Positions 38,064 through 50,427 of a stretch of 64,000 nucleotides of DNA are shown here, piece by piece. How positions within the stretch are numbered: the stretch's first letter is position 1; the number at the start of each line of letters is the position of its first letter. The DNA lies in NCBI GenBank assembly GCA_900074885.1, contig FJUW01000025.1, positions 124,001-188,000 on the forward strand, given 5' to 3'. A program made the position numbers and the translations under genes. Source of the DNA: Rhynchosporium graminicola (Eukaryota; Ascomycota; Leotiomycetes; Helotiales; Ploettnerulaceae). Under the pieces are notes generated by a model. That model was not told the origin of the DNA and did not search any database. It saw nothing but the letters and a program-made list of their open reading frames with translations.

Positions 38064-38303
38064 AGCAAAGCCAAGATCTTAGAGGCCGGACTATCGTGAG
38101 TAGAGTGGATGCTGGTTTGTATGCAACGTGCAGGACGAACCTAGCAGCTGAAGGCAGCTCAAGGGCCCAATGAACGAATGCGGCTCGGGAGAGGAGTGTT
38201 AGGAAGCGGGTAGGTAGGTAGGTCGGTAGGTGATGACGTCCAATCCAATGCCAATGTCTCGAACGAGTGAAGAGAGGCACTTATGGATGGATGACACGAC
38301 AGG

Positions 38304-38344
38304 TAGAGGGAGAGGGAGAGGGAGAGGGAGAGGGCGGGCGGGCG
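38304..38344 (+). repeat. GGGAGA tract with G-quadruplex potential
   Basis: Four or more runs of GGG separated by three bases (AGA), continuing into CGGG repeats, on the plus strand. It lies about 245-285 bp upstream of the first ATG of the minus-strand wall-protein gene, so the G-rich strand is the template. It satisfies the usual G3N1-7 quadruplex rule. Confidence 0.7.
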
Positions 38345-38398
38345 GACAGTCAACTGGTGTTGAGAGAGTGGAAGAGCGTGAATGCAGTGAGTGAGGTG

Positions 38399-38445
38399 AG
38401 TGTAGTGTAGTGTAGTGTAGTGTAGTGTAGATGGATGGATGGATA
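38399..38445 (+). repeat. TGTAG and ATGG microsatellites
   Basis: About six copies of the pentamer TGTAG (38401-38430) followed directly by three copies of ATGG. A TAGG tract (38,210-38,230) lies nearby. All are in the upstream region of the wall-protein gene. Confidence 0.8.
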
Positions 38446-39484
38446 GATCGATGTGTTCCATGCATGCAGAAGAGAGGATGTGAAGCTTTTCCTCTCTTAA
38501 CGAGAATGAATATAAGTATACTAGGCAGGTAACCTCGCCTCCTCCTCCTCTCTTGGCCCTCCTCGCCTCGCTTTTCTCTCTCGCCAGCCAGCTCTTGCCT
38601 GCCCTGCCGATATCCGTACTGACTGACTTCTTTTTGCCTAGCGGAGACCTCGGCTGAAAGATGAAGGGCAAGAGAAAAGGGAATGGATATGGTAGATAGA
38701 TAGAGGTAAGGAAGGCGATACCAAGAACCCAAGCAGTAACGGAACAGGGAAGGGCAGAGGCCGGCATGGGTGTTGAAGCTCACCGCAGGGATGACAGCAG
38801 GGTTGAGGCCTCAGGAAGCACCTCAGGTCCACCCAGCCAGCCATCCATGTCTGCACGCACGGCTCACCCTGCAGTCCGGGTAGGAAGAAGCAAACAAGGA
38901 CTCTACCGTATGGTATGACGAGACGCGAACTGCTCCTACTGTACCAAAGAAAACCCTGCCTATGCGATAGTACTTACGAAGTTCCTGTACGGGAGATTCC
39001 AGGATTCTTCTTCCGTCGCCCAAAAACTCAATTAGAATCCATGCATCCAGTAAATGTCAAAAGACTTGGCGCGCAGTAAAGTCTTTATTTAGCCCAATTC
39101 GGGTGGTAGATGCGTTTTACGTTTATTTCCTGCACCACCAAGAGATTGTACAAGTACAAGTATATCTGGTAAACATGCACATGGTGGGTGGTCTGAGCCA
39201 CATCGCTCCGTGGACGCGAAACAAGCGGGTGGATTGAATACGAGCGGAAACCTGGAAACACCTCATCTCACCTCATCACCTCACCTCACCTCACATCAAG
39301 TGCCGAAACCTCAGACGATGTCCAAGTGGCTCGAATTCTTTCGACTTTGCATCGGGTCACTGAATATCAACATTGCACTGGTACTACTGCTTACTACCTT
39401 TGTAGCATATTTAGCAGAAAGTCCGCTGTCCTGCACCAGAAGATCGATCGGCTCTATCTAGCTTTGCAGTTTTGACTTCTTGGA

Positions 39485-39519
39485 CCCTTCCCTTCCCTTC
39501 CCTTCCCTTCCCTTCCCTT
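39485..39519 (+). repeat. CCCTT pentamer microsatellite
   Basis: Seven uninterrupted copies of a CCCTT-type pentamer. Confidence 0.85.
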
Positions 39520-41688
39520 GGATAGAAAGTGGAGATACTTATAGTGGTGCGGAGCAAGTCATCAATCTGCAGCCAAGCAAACCTTCAAGAATCTTGGACC
39601 GGTGGATGATGCTAATTGAGAGACTTAAGGATGGCATTTGGAGAAGTGATATTCCATTTCACAGATCGGCTTCATAGGGTATTGCTATCTCTGCATCTGT
39701 TCAGTCAGTCATCCCAGACTGACGATAAATAACTATTTCTTGATTAGACGCTTGAGGTATTAACATGACAGTCTTTACAACTAGTTACCTTTCTTCCCAT
39801 GTTTCATTCAATGTTTCATCAAACACACTTACGTCCCAGCCTGCCTGCCAGCCACCTCGAACCAAACCCTGCTTACACTTACTTCACCACACATCCACGC
39901 AGTCATGATGTGTCTGTCTGTCTCACCCACTCATCATCACACCTACCGACCGACCTTACTCATCATGACGCCGCAAGGATGCAGCAGATAGGTTAGTAAG
40001 GAATGAGTGCCAAACCGTGTACGCGTCCTGTTTACAGAACTCACCTCGCTTCTCCTCTATTAGAAGTAGCCAGCCGAGAAAGCTTATCGATAACAACGTC
40101 ATTTTCTTTCTTTCACTCTAAACATGGTCAGTTGGTAAGCAGTTCATCCCATAAAAGATCATAACAGACGATTCGAGACCTCGTAGCCTGATCAATCATT
40201 TTATTGGCATTCAAAGATTGATTCGCATCTCCTACAAAGATATACCGCTCTTCTGCCGAACGAACCACCGGAATGTCCCAGCTCACTTCACGCTCAAACC
40301 AGTCCAGCCCAGCCCAGCCTCTCACGAGTCTCACCATATCTGCAACCTGCAAATGCCACCCACTGACTGTCTAGCCCTGTCTAGCTCTCCACCACCAGCA
40401 ACAGTGAGTGGGACTGGACACGATATGCAGCCCAGATCCGTACAGGACTGCCAACCCACCAACCTATTCCCAAAATAGAATTATGCGAGAACCACTTACT
40501 ACCTAACCAATCCCCAAACCAACTCAATTTTCCAGAACCACCAATCATGAAATCTCTTACGTGCGAAACACCACAAGTCTTACGGTTTTATTGGAGGCGA
40601 GCCGCAGAGGAAATATGGAGCAGTTTTACATGTGATGCACTGCAGAGATCAGCATTGCATGTTCGCCTTGTGAGGCGCAGGCGCTGACGATATTAAGCTG
40701 CGAGAGGTGCTATCGAATCATACCAGATTAGGAGACCAATTGATTGATTGATAAGGATCTGATTTCCTCTCTTCTACAAAAGGCAGACTCTATCTATCTT
40801 TTCATAGGCAGGTCAAATACGAAGCACGGATCCCGAAACAGCAGATCAATACGAAGCCAGTCAGTTAGTCAGTCATCTTCGTGTCCCATATTTCTCCATT
40901 CGAGGCAGTGTCCACGTCCACGTCCTTCCTCAGTGACGACTCACCAGGATAGCATACGTACTGTAAGATCTTACTGTTGATTGCAAGACAGGCGCCAAAC
41001 TTCGTATCAGGCCCGTACTGTAAGGTCTAGGTTCTAGATCTTTAGCCGCTGGTGTTTACTGCGAAACTGCCAAGCAAGCTAGCGAGCGAGAGGCGGCTTT
41101 TGAGTAGAGAGTTTGGAAGTACAGGACTGGAGAGGACAAGAAGCTCCCATGGAGTATCTGATACTAAGCGACGAGGCGGCAGTGCGCGCGCGGTAGGTGA
41201 TTGGGTACAGGTATACAGGTGTGAGACTCGCTGCATGGGAAAATGTAGATGGACCTCAAAATGCTTCGATGTTATAAGCTTGGAACTGCATTGCGATTCC
41301 CTGCACGTGAATAATGTGTATCATTGTTGTTGAATGGCAATGCAAAACGACTGATTGAGGACCTAGCAATGAACACTGAGTGTCCGCCAAGAAGGACCAG
41401 CTGCCAGAGCTCCAACTAAATCCATTCAGCTCTCCTAGGTATTTCGTGACCGGTGAAGCGATTTCAGATCCCCATCCCATAATTGACATCATAAGTTAGT
41501 TACAAGTAAAGTCCCGAACCCCTTCAAGAAATGTCAAAAATCAAAGTCCCAAGATATCCTCGTGATTTTTTTTTTTGGTTTTTTTTTTGGACTTGTCATG
41601 ATTCAGTAAAAGTCGAAATCGGCAACAATTCCAACGACTTTTAGTTCTTCTTTCCAAAGACGAGAGAGAATCAGGGATCTACCTATAC

Positions 41689-41713
41689 TCACCTCACCTC
41701 ACCTCACCTCACC
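41689..41713 (+). repeat. CCTCA pentamer microsatellite
   Basis: Five copies of CCTCA/CTCAC; the same pentamer also occurs in the tract at 39,261-39,296. Confidence 0.8.
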
Positions 41714-42584
41714 CCAGCAGTCTTCAGCCTCACTCACTCAGTTGAACCTCACCATCTCCTACGATTAATTCACAGATTACCCAGTCTTCATTCTAGTGGA
41801 GTAAAAAAATCCCTTCACTACCTCAGCCTCACTTTCAAGACATACATATACTTCCTGTACGGTTATATATATGTTTTTTCCATTCTCCCTCCATGTTATC
41901 CTCGAAGCGCGTTCTTAAATCTACTCTGATTGATGTAATAAACACAACACAAAGAAGCAGACAGACAAATTAACAGGCAGACAGATTTGGTATGTGGACC
42001 GTGGAAGACGACAGGTTCGCGCACATTTTATTTGCTAGCTTCGTTCGGAGTTTTGGGATGTGGGGGGAGAGGAAGATGGGAAATGGAGGGAGGGGAAGAA
42101 CTTTGTTGGTTTGTTGGTTGGTTTGTGTGTGTGTGTGTGTATGGATGGCTGGATGTGCCGGTAGGGTGTGCGAGTGGTGGGAAAACAAAATGTGAAGGTG
42201 AGAAGGGGTCTTGATGGTAGAAGGATGAGATGAAGACCCGGGTGGGTGCCAAGTTCAGAGCTCGGAGAAAGTTGTATGGTATAGTCCAACGAGCAGCTTG
42301 GTGGAGTGTGTGTACTTGACATATCGAAGAAGAAGAAAAAGGTTTGAGGGTATAGTTGTGCAGGAAATAAGAGGGAGAGGGCTACTCAACAGAATGAATC
42401 GAAATTACTATCCCATCGCAAGACGAAGTGTGTGTGCTCAAGCAGCGAGGAGCGAAGTGATAGGAAGATAGCGCCTCATCCGTCCGAAGAGATATGATCT
42501 GTATCGTAGCAGTCAGTACCCAGCGCCAGGGTAACTCGTCAAGCCGTCCCCCAGCACATATCAAGCAGACAACTCCCTTCTCAT

Positions 42585-42612
42585 CTCCTTCTCCTTCTCC
42601 TTCTCCTTCTCT
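42585..42612 (+). repeat. CTCCTT hexamer microsatellite
   Basis: Four to five copies of the hexamer CTCCTT ending in CTCTCCC. Confidence 0.8.
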
Positions 42613-42837
42613 CCCTCAAACTCATCATCAAGCCTAAGGCCCACCACTGATTCCTGCACCTCATCTCATAACCCAGTTCCGTCAAGCCACTACGCACCCT
42701 GATCACTCATCTTCCTCTTCAGCTCCTCAATATCTCTTCGCATTTCCAATCATCCCTCTCGCCTGCATCTCCATCGTACCTACATCAGTCTGGTGTGCAG
42801 GACCGCCATTACAGTATTTGCAGCAGCCTTGGAGATG

Positions 42838-43718
42838 TCACGGCGGGAGGGTAGCGATGAATTTTCTCAGCGCTGGACAACGCGTCACGAATGTGCGGAC
42901 GTTGGCATAGCCTTGGTGCATGCGAGTCAATTCTTCGTAGTGGCTGAGGAAGAGGCATGCCACGTTACGGATGCGGGAGACGTCGCCGTGGAATTCTTCA
43001 CGGGCGGTGAAGTGGATTTTTCTAGACGTGGAGATCTGTATGTATTGTAGCGATGGGGGGTTAGTAATGGGCTTTCTTTGAGGGTTTCTTGAGATGGGTA
43101 TCTGTTTTATCTCGGAATCTTCTGGCGATCTTGGAAGAAAAGTCGCCAGAAAATATTGAGATATTGGGATGAGGAAAGAGAATAGGCTCCTAACCGAATA
43201 ATAGACTGCGTCGTGAAAGCCAAGAAGCCCAGGGCGAAGTTGAAGAGTATGCCGCCGGGGTTGGATCTGGTTTTGAAAATATGGATGTAGCATCGAAGAG
43301 CATACTGGTGCGGTTGATGGCGTGAAGAACTAGCTTGTTGCTAGAAGTGTTGACGATTTTGAAGGTTGACGCAAGTCTGGTTTTCTTGACTGGTTTATAA
43401 TCAGTATCAATGGTGTCATTATCGAGAATCACATATTTGTATTCGCGTTGCTTGTATTGGTTCATTGAAGGTCTGGTATTTTTGACGGCTTCGGCGTATG
43501 CTTCAGCTTCTTCGGTGTACATGAACTTGACTTCAATCGTCCGGGGACTTATATTGATGGCCAAGTTAGCTTTTCTGCCTATAGGATTTCAATCACCGAG
43601 CTGGCATCCATGCTATGCCCATCATGTAACCGTGGACCTTTTCATGCAATTCAAGGGGAAGCTTCCGCATAGAACGTGGGCGAGACTTAGTCTTAAGATT
43701 ATCTTGACGCTTTTCTGA
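42838..43718 (-). pseudogene. 2EXR-domain-like gene relic
   Basis: Minus-strand fragments in different frames resemble the fungal 2EXR family. In order they are KLPLELHEK (about 43,650-43,680), RKANLAINISPRTIEVKF (about 43,520-43,580), KLVLHAINRT (about 43,300-43,340), a FNFALGFLAF-like strand in another frame (about 43,200-43,245), and a C-terminal stretch with EEFHGDVSRIRNVACLFL and CPALRKFIATLPP ending near 42,838. One good intron is visible (donor GTTAGG near 43,193, branch TACTAAC near 43,065, acceptor CATACAG near 43,043). The first fragment joins the second only through a poor splice, and the middle needs a frameshift. I could not build an intact model. It is either decayed or an unusual multi-exon gene. 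2EXR proteins have no known biochemical function. Confidence 0.4.
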
Positions 43719-46700
43719 AGAGGGTCGTCTGATTTTTTGAAAGTTAAAAGAATGAAATGATTATAGTCAAGTATCTTACCGAGTGACTTGCGCCATCTTG
43801 GTTTACCCAATGGGACTATTCCTCGGAGATCGGGCCGTCGATCTGTGAACATGTTAGGAGGTTGCGGGCATCACACGTAGTAGATCGAATTACATACCTT
43901 AATGTCTTGGGAGATTGCTTGGATTGGCGGGACGCAGAAGTTGAAATCGAGATCGATTATGGGAATGCGCACAGCACGATCGATCACGATAACAGCAACG
44001 ATTAGCGATGTCACAGCAATGCGAGAGAGTTGAGCGAGTACTTAAGTACGCGATGCGAGGCAATCGGACTTAGTATCATCGAGGGTGGAGAAGATATCTT
44101 GGGCTCGAAAATTGACAAAGCCGAAGTCGAACTTGCTGCTGTAGCTGTTATTTCATGAAGAGAAAGCTCGACACAATCGCGCAGACGCGCTCTTGGTATT
44201 TCTCGCTTACAGTGTGTTTGTTGACATTCGAGATTTGCTAGCGTCATGTTTCTTCTGGTGTGCCTGCTTAAATTCGAAGCCTCAATAAAGCTGGGGCGAA
44301 GAAAGGGACCACTTTGCTACATTTGCACGGCTGACTTATTCATCCGATCGCAGAGAGGGTAGGGTAGTACTCTACGGTGCTAGAATCTGCGAGTGTCATC
44401 GGAGGATTGCCGTCTTCGCAGTCGTGGATCCTGTTATCCTTGGCGACTCCTGTGCCATTGACAAATCGATGAATTAATAGCTGTTGAGCCCTCTCCTTGA
44501 ACTATGTCGTACTTGGGGAATTAACTTTATGGGAGGCGATCCTTGTAACGAGACTCCGCAGAACCTCAATAACCCGATTTTCCCATACTCTAGTGGGAGA
44601 CTATCGTCGAGTGTTATCTTACTCACCTTACTATAGCAGCTTGGGAGGCACTGGGCAGTGATAGAAAACAATAAGAACTTTTCATTGCCGTTCAAATGGG
44701 CTGGATATAAATATGTATTGAATTTGAACCGTTTTAACAGCTCCATGGGCACTCCGATGTCTGAGTCCTTGCTAATTGGGCGGTACTACACACCTCACCA
44801 GATCGAAAATAGTAAGAGGACATAAACCTCAATTTTTTAACTTGGATGCATTTTTTTCTTACGTTCAGTAAGATGGATCCCAGTGTACCAGTGGCTTTCC
44901 AGGCTTCATGAACAATTCAAGATCGATATTCTTCGAATATTTCTGTTTCACGGAACGCGGACACAATACCGCAGGAACAATCTTCCTAAAATACGAAGGC
45001 TGTCGTAAGGAGACCCCTCTGGTATGAATAACCAGATTATTTTAGGCTTGAGATCAAGCTTCGAGTGAGATTCTGATCATACCAAAACCTTTAAATTTCT
45101 AGCCGAGAGTCAACAAACTAGTTTTGCCCCGCCTCAGAAAAGGCCAATAGCACAAATTCAAATATTTTTATGTCTCTGTTTGTTCCTTTGTCTCGGAAAA
45201 TATTGAGGACTGCGATAACTACATCAAGGCATACTAGTCCCTTATTTTAGGAGAAGTCTGCATCAAGACTGTACGTCACGTATAGAAGACGGTGCTGAGC
45301 TTCAGTAATCTGCAGGCTGCGTGGGTTCTTCACGGCTTCGCATATTCGCTTGAATAGCCGAAGGCTTATCCTTACGGATTTTCCCTCTAAAACTACTGTT
45401 TATACATGTCTGAAGACAATCTATCCTAAGGGTTGTATACGCACGTACATATAGAGAAATTTAGGCTTGAATTGTGCTACTAGATGGTCAACTGCATCCG
45501 AAGATCGGTCAGGCCGCTTCTGGCGTTGTTTTGTTGCACGTCGTGAATTTTCAATGTCACAGAATTATTTTATGACAATACTATTGTGACATCCTGCCGT
45601 GGCCGTCTTTCCGCTCTGCGATGGAAAGTTTTGTTGCACGTCGTGAATGTTCAATGTCACATAATACTTTCACGACTTTGCTATCGTCAGATTCGCTAGG
45701 TCGTCTTCCCGCTTTGCAATGTAAAGTTTTGTTGCACGTCGTCATATTCCAATGTCACGTAATTCTTTCATGACTTCAACATTGGGAAGTATTGGATGAA
45801 AGATCTACTGTGGGTCGGAAAGTATTTGTTTGGATGGGAATAGTAAGAATTTGAACAACAACATTTTATTGATAAGGAATAGATAGCTTGTTAGTCATTT
45901 TTTTCTAATCTGATTTATTTCCCATCCACTCTGGATGCTCTCATAATATCTCCACGTTTCTGTCACTCTTGGTATTCCTAATATGAATAGCCTCATTTCA
46001 TCTCATATCACCGTATAACACACCACTCAACCACCTCCAGATTAGCCTGAGCCTCTGTATTCCCCGCTTTATCCTCGTGACTCTTGCGACTATGACTTCG
46101 AAAGATTGGAAGGTAAGAGTGAGCTTGAGCTAGAGCTTGAGGTTTTACGAGAAGCGAGGTGGGGGGGATGGAGCACATCAAGACCTCTATATAACGTCAT
46201 CGTTCATAAATGTATCAATACCTCGTAATTTTATCCATTCAGGAATCAATCCAAATCACAGCTCCGACGATACACCGCTGACGAACAAAAAGTTCATTGT
46301 ATAAATCATCATCTTTTTCTGTCTGATTCCGTCAAATGGAGCCGGTCTCCCTCGCAGCTCCAAATGCCAGGATCCCAAAGTGTGATTATTGGTGCGGAAT
46401 TGTTGTCTTTGAGCCGGAACTTTTCTTACTCAGATTCGTGCTCATCACTCCGAGCGGAAGTCCAATGCAAGAGAGGAACTCAGAAATACTAGAACACTGA
46501 AATGCGACAGCATTCGAATACAGCCACTCTGAAGAAAAAAAAGTTATCAAGTCTTGGTTGGAGACACGTTCTGAGTCCTGTTGCCAGTCTTAATTTGCCT
46601 GATTAAGGGATAATGACGAACTCGTTTGAGCGAGGGCGAGACTGAGTAATGAATAGAAGAGTAAATCAAAAGGATTTTAAGGATGATCTATCAAAACTTG

Positions 46701-47178
46701 TAGATGGCTATTTGAGGCTTGATCGCCTGGCTTTAAGCTTGTAGCAGCTGCATCCTGAATTTAAGCTTTCATTAAAACCCGTTTCATTATTGGAAACAAC
46801 GAGAGTACGTGCTATGATATTCCTCGGACTTGTGATCTGAAGCGCGCACAAAGCCTAATACACTCCTCAACCGGAAGACAGCCATCGTAATTTGGAAGGA
46901 ACTTTCCGCGGTATTGTGCATGGTACAGCAAAATTATTTGAAGGAATAGTTGATAAAGCCTGGAAGCACGCTGATAAGCGGAAGCCATCTTGCTGAATGT
47001 GAGTAACGATGAAACTATATATATCGTCTACATCCCTCCCATTCGACTCTCGAGAATCCTTTCAGTGGATCAAAATGAAGCTGAGATGCCCGCGGTATTG
47101 CCATTCCAACTTTTGGCATAGGAACGCTTTTTAATAGAGCCTCACACCTCAGTGACTAACCCCGTAGCCGCAAATATG
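43719..47178. other. A/T-rich decayed region
   Basis: No intact gene. A minus frame at 44011-44247 (78 codons) and a fragment around 43,900-43,965 (DLDFNFCVPP) might be further relic exons of the 2EXR-like gene. From 44,750 to 47,100 the DNA is strongly A/T-rich with dense stops in all frames, which together with the HET relic suggests repeat-induced mutation. A three-copy tandem repeat lies at 45,527-45,775. Confidence 0.5.
45527..45775. repeat. Three tandem copies of a roughly 100-bp unit
   Basis: The word TTTTGTTGCACGTCGT starts at about 45,529, 45,629 and 45,727 (spacing 100 and 98 bp). Each is followed by TTCAATGTCAC or TTCCAATGTCAC, an A/T-rich stretch and a TTTCA/TTTTATGAC word; the units are joined by CGTCTTTCCGCTCTGC-like or CGTCTTCCCGCTTTGC-like sequence. 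The third copy is cut short. Copies differ by scattered substitutions, many of them transitions. No coding potential. Confidence 0.85.
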
Positions 47179-49279
47179 TTAGATAAGTTCGAAATCTCGT
47201 AGCTCAATATCCCCTCTTTCCAAAGCCTCAATCGCCTCTCCATACATGATGCCGTCGACATATATATCTCCCAAAAATTCAAATTGTGTTCCCTCAGGCC
47301 GCAAAGGAATAGGTGCAGGGCCCCCAAGCATGACACAAACAATATCGCTAGCTTGTACGTTCTCTCTGAAGAATTTACCGATATATCCTTCCTCTGTCGT
47401 AAAGATACGCTGGCACGAGAGCTCCTCCTCCAGACCCGCAAGCAAAGTTAGATGGCTCCGAGCCGCTACTGCCTGAGAGTCATTTGAAAGTTCGTCCAGT
47501 TGAGTAGGTCTTGGTCGTTCGTTGAAATTCCGGCCTGCAAAAGAACGTTTCTGAAGCTGGTGGTCGAATATGCCATCCAATCTATATTGACACTACCATT
47601 AAAATCCACCAGCAGTGTTCTCTGGAAGCTCTGAAAGCATTGGCTTCCAATAAAAACCTGGTAGTCGAGTTCAATATGGTCCAAAATGCTTGGAAAGGTT
47701 TCTGAGGACGCAGCAATGAGGGTGCCTTCCCGTAAGGAGTACCTAGGCTCTTTACCTCTATAAGAGGAAGACGAGTCTCGCACAACTGCCCAACCCAAGC
47801 CAGTGATAGTAATTGTAGAGAAATCGGCCGAAATCGACGCAAAACATTCCATTTGGGCAGAAGACTGGAAATTTTCAGGATCATCGAAGTATCTGATATC
47901 GAATTTGCCGTAAGTAAGGGCTAGAAAGCCAATATCGAGTTGTGTCACTGACCAGTCAGGAGAACTCCTCCCACCACACGCAAATAAGACATGAAGTCGT
48001 TTAGCCTGTATAAAGAGCTCCTTCAAAACGCTAGAGTAGACTTCCTACACGCTTGCATTAAAGTCAATATTCAGCCCCTCTGGAAGAAAGACTGGTCTTT
48101 GACTCGAGTCACGACCAGTCATGCCTAGTACCGCGAAGACTTTGTTTTGCGGAATCCGTGCTCATTGCCTGATGAAGAATATTCAGATGATACAGTAGAG
48201 GAAACTTCTCCGACCGAAGGATGCGGCCATAAATTGTCACTATTGTGCCGATAATGCTCAATTTCAAAAACAACCTGTTGGTATCACTTTGTCGTAGTAC
48301 GTACAATCAAGTGGTCTGCGTGAGCCAAAGTATAGTGATATTTATGGTAGTATTATCGGTTGTATCGTGGGTATAGAATCTAGGCAGTCGAGACTCCTCA
48401 AGGGAGATATATCTAGCCGGCCAAACCCTAGCACAGATACCGACTAACCCGTGACTATGGACCGACACAACCCATTCTGGAGTATATTTTATTTGGACCT
48501 GCTTAGGATTTCAACAACTTCCTGTTTGTGCCTCCAAGCAGTCAAGTCACAATATTCTTTGTTGACCAATTCCCCACATATCGAACTGAATGCTTTCTGG
48601 AATATTTTGTGCTCGCCATAATGAAACGAAGAAACGAAGCTGCATTTTTCGTCCCCAAGAAATAATCTTGGAAGATCCAGGCTCGACCAAACCAGGGACT
48701 ATTCAAAAGAGCGAGAGAAGTTATGTAGGTTTGCATGAATGAGGCTGAGGCCGATCGTTCTGGCAGCTAGGCTTTCAATTTCTCCTTATCTCCTTCGTTC
48801 TGAGCTGCGAACTCAACAAAAGAGACGACAAGATGGGCATCCTAGTCAGCGAGTCCCAGCCATATAACCAGTCTTCTACAATGAGTGTAGATGCCGCACA
48901 TGAGCTAAACCTGCCGATTCCGCTCTTCAATGTCTTCTTGATTAATGCATATAGCATCAACCCAGATCCGGCGATAATAGTTGACTTGCCGAGGTAAGTG
49001 TTGTCGCCATTTCGGCTGAGCAAACGAAGCAGCTATATATTATTGGCGTAACTGCCGTAAAGCGGCTGCTAGATTAGGCTTTATGAGAAGACTCGTGTCA
49101 TCGTCCAGCCGGATGCGTCCACGGGAATCCTCAGTGCCCCAGGTGTAGGAAAGTGCCTCGTACCTTGGCAATTTACTGGTGGACACGTGAATGATTTCCC
49201 CTGAGATGACATCAATTTTTTTAGAATTTCGGCTCGTTAAAAAGCGGAGTTTGAGGAATCTGATTTTCCCTTCTTTCAA
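47179..49279 (-). pseudogene. HET-domain (heterokaryon incompatibility) gene, inactivated
   Basis: One minus-strand frame from 49279 to about 48542 carries the HET hallmarks in order: YEALSYTWG (about 49,138-49,164), WVDAICINQ (about 48,940-48,970), LVIWLGLAD (about 48,845-48,875) and PWFGRAWIFQDYF (about 48,660-48,700). That frame is broken by TAA at 49040-49042 and TAG at 48905-48907, 48842-48844 and 48767-48769. The C-terminal half continues in other frames (about 48,026-47,470 and 47,580-47,179), with GYIGKFF, a SDIVCVMLGG block and FEFLGDIYVDGIM, typical of HET C-termini. Intact HET proteins trigger cell death when unlike strains fuse; this copy cannot make a full protein. All four stops fit C-to-T change of CAA/CAG. 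Confidence 0.85.
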
Positions 49280-50427
49280 AGATCGGATGAGACTTAGCAG
49301 ATGAGGCGCGCATGCCCTTGTTGGAAATTACTAGGTTCTGTATATCTGGCATACAAGTATCCAACTTGTCGTTTTCTTGAATGGGCTGTGGCTTCACAAC
49401 CGATGGTCGATCCGAAGGAGATTGCATGTGGTCGGGATGGACCAGCATCCGTGGTTCAGCTTCACCGTCCAAGAAAACTAATTGCTGATTGTTTCCACTG
49501 TGTTCTGGGAACGAGAGAAGGATGTCGGTAGTACTTCCAGGAATCACGAGAAATCTCTGAACATGCTCAGAGATCGCTGCAGATGAGGGGCTAGAAACCT
49601 GTACTTGTTAATGCAGAACGATGTGAGAAAGAGGCTGACGACGTTGAACGCCCGACCTGCAGCCAGAAGCTATACTGCGCTACGCAGACCAGTTAGACAT
49701 TGAGGAGGATTGTGAAGATTTGACCACGTGATCATGTAACGTATATTGTGGAACCGAATGATCCAATGCTCAGCAGAACGCCTGCTATAAATATAAGAAA
49801 TCTCAAGGTTGTGGGAGACATGATAAAGGAAAGAGCCCTTAGTCCTCTTCGCCATTTCCCAAGGGTCCCTAATGATTGAGACGTCGTATTCTTATGGTAG
49901 GTAGATATGGTTCAATCGTCAACAATATCCTGATAGGAGACAGCTCTACATAGACATTTAGGTACAAATTGAGGCGCTTTTAAGGTGTTCAATTTAGTGG
50001 CGCACCGAGATGTGGGTAACTTGGGCGCAAAAATATCATAGGCAAGAAACAGGCATGAATGAAGCGAAGCAGAGCAGAACATAGAAGGATGTGTGGATGA
50101 GCACTTGCTGTCTGAGTCTGGATCCGAAAGCTCAGGCTGGGCCGTCGCGAAAAGAACAAGGAGGAGCATAAAACATGTGCAGCTTCCAATCTGCCCTTCC
50201 TGTAAACCAGATTACTATCAGATTGCTGTTGAATTCCGGAAGAAAGCCATAACAGAGGAGCGTCTCGGGAGTAGCGTCAAATTCCATTTATCGTAGCCGT
50301 AAGCAAGTTTACACACGTTTGATTTTACGAGGACCATCCGTACCACCTCAATATCTGTACCCATACAGTTATGCTCTCCCATATCGTACATCTCCGTCAT
50401 CCTCCCAGACCCTCGTCATGCACATGC
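49280..50427. other. Intergenic, 1.1 kb
   Basis: A 108-codon minus frame (49221-49547) overlaps the relic start and may include its original 5' end. Otherwise nothing supportable. The right end holds the TIM9 3' flank. Confidence 0.5.

Larger units (their letters stand above)
38064..42837. other. 4.8-kb gene desert rich in microsatellites
   Basis: From the wall-protein 5' end to the 2EXR-like relic no frame is supported. The region is C/T- or G/A-rich in blocks and full of short tandem repeats: CTCAC/CCTCA near 39,261-39,296, CCCTT at 39,485-39,519, CCTCA at 41,689-41,713, two T runs at about 41,568-41,589, GT at about 42,125-42,141 and CTCCTT at 42,585-42,612. The 38,060-39,060 part is C/T-rich on the minus strand and is probably the long leader and promoter of the wall-protein gene. 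Confidence 0.6.

Noticed and set aside
38159..38783. Two overlapping minus-strand frames of about 200 codons upstream of the wall-protein gene
   Set aside because: They are open because the DNA is C/T-rich microsatellite; the translations are low-complexity and overlap in different frames.
38304..42612. CRISPR-like array from repeated short units
   Set aside because: The repeats are simple microsatellites without spacers, and the organism is a fungus.
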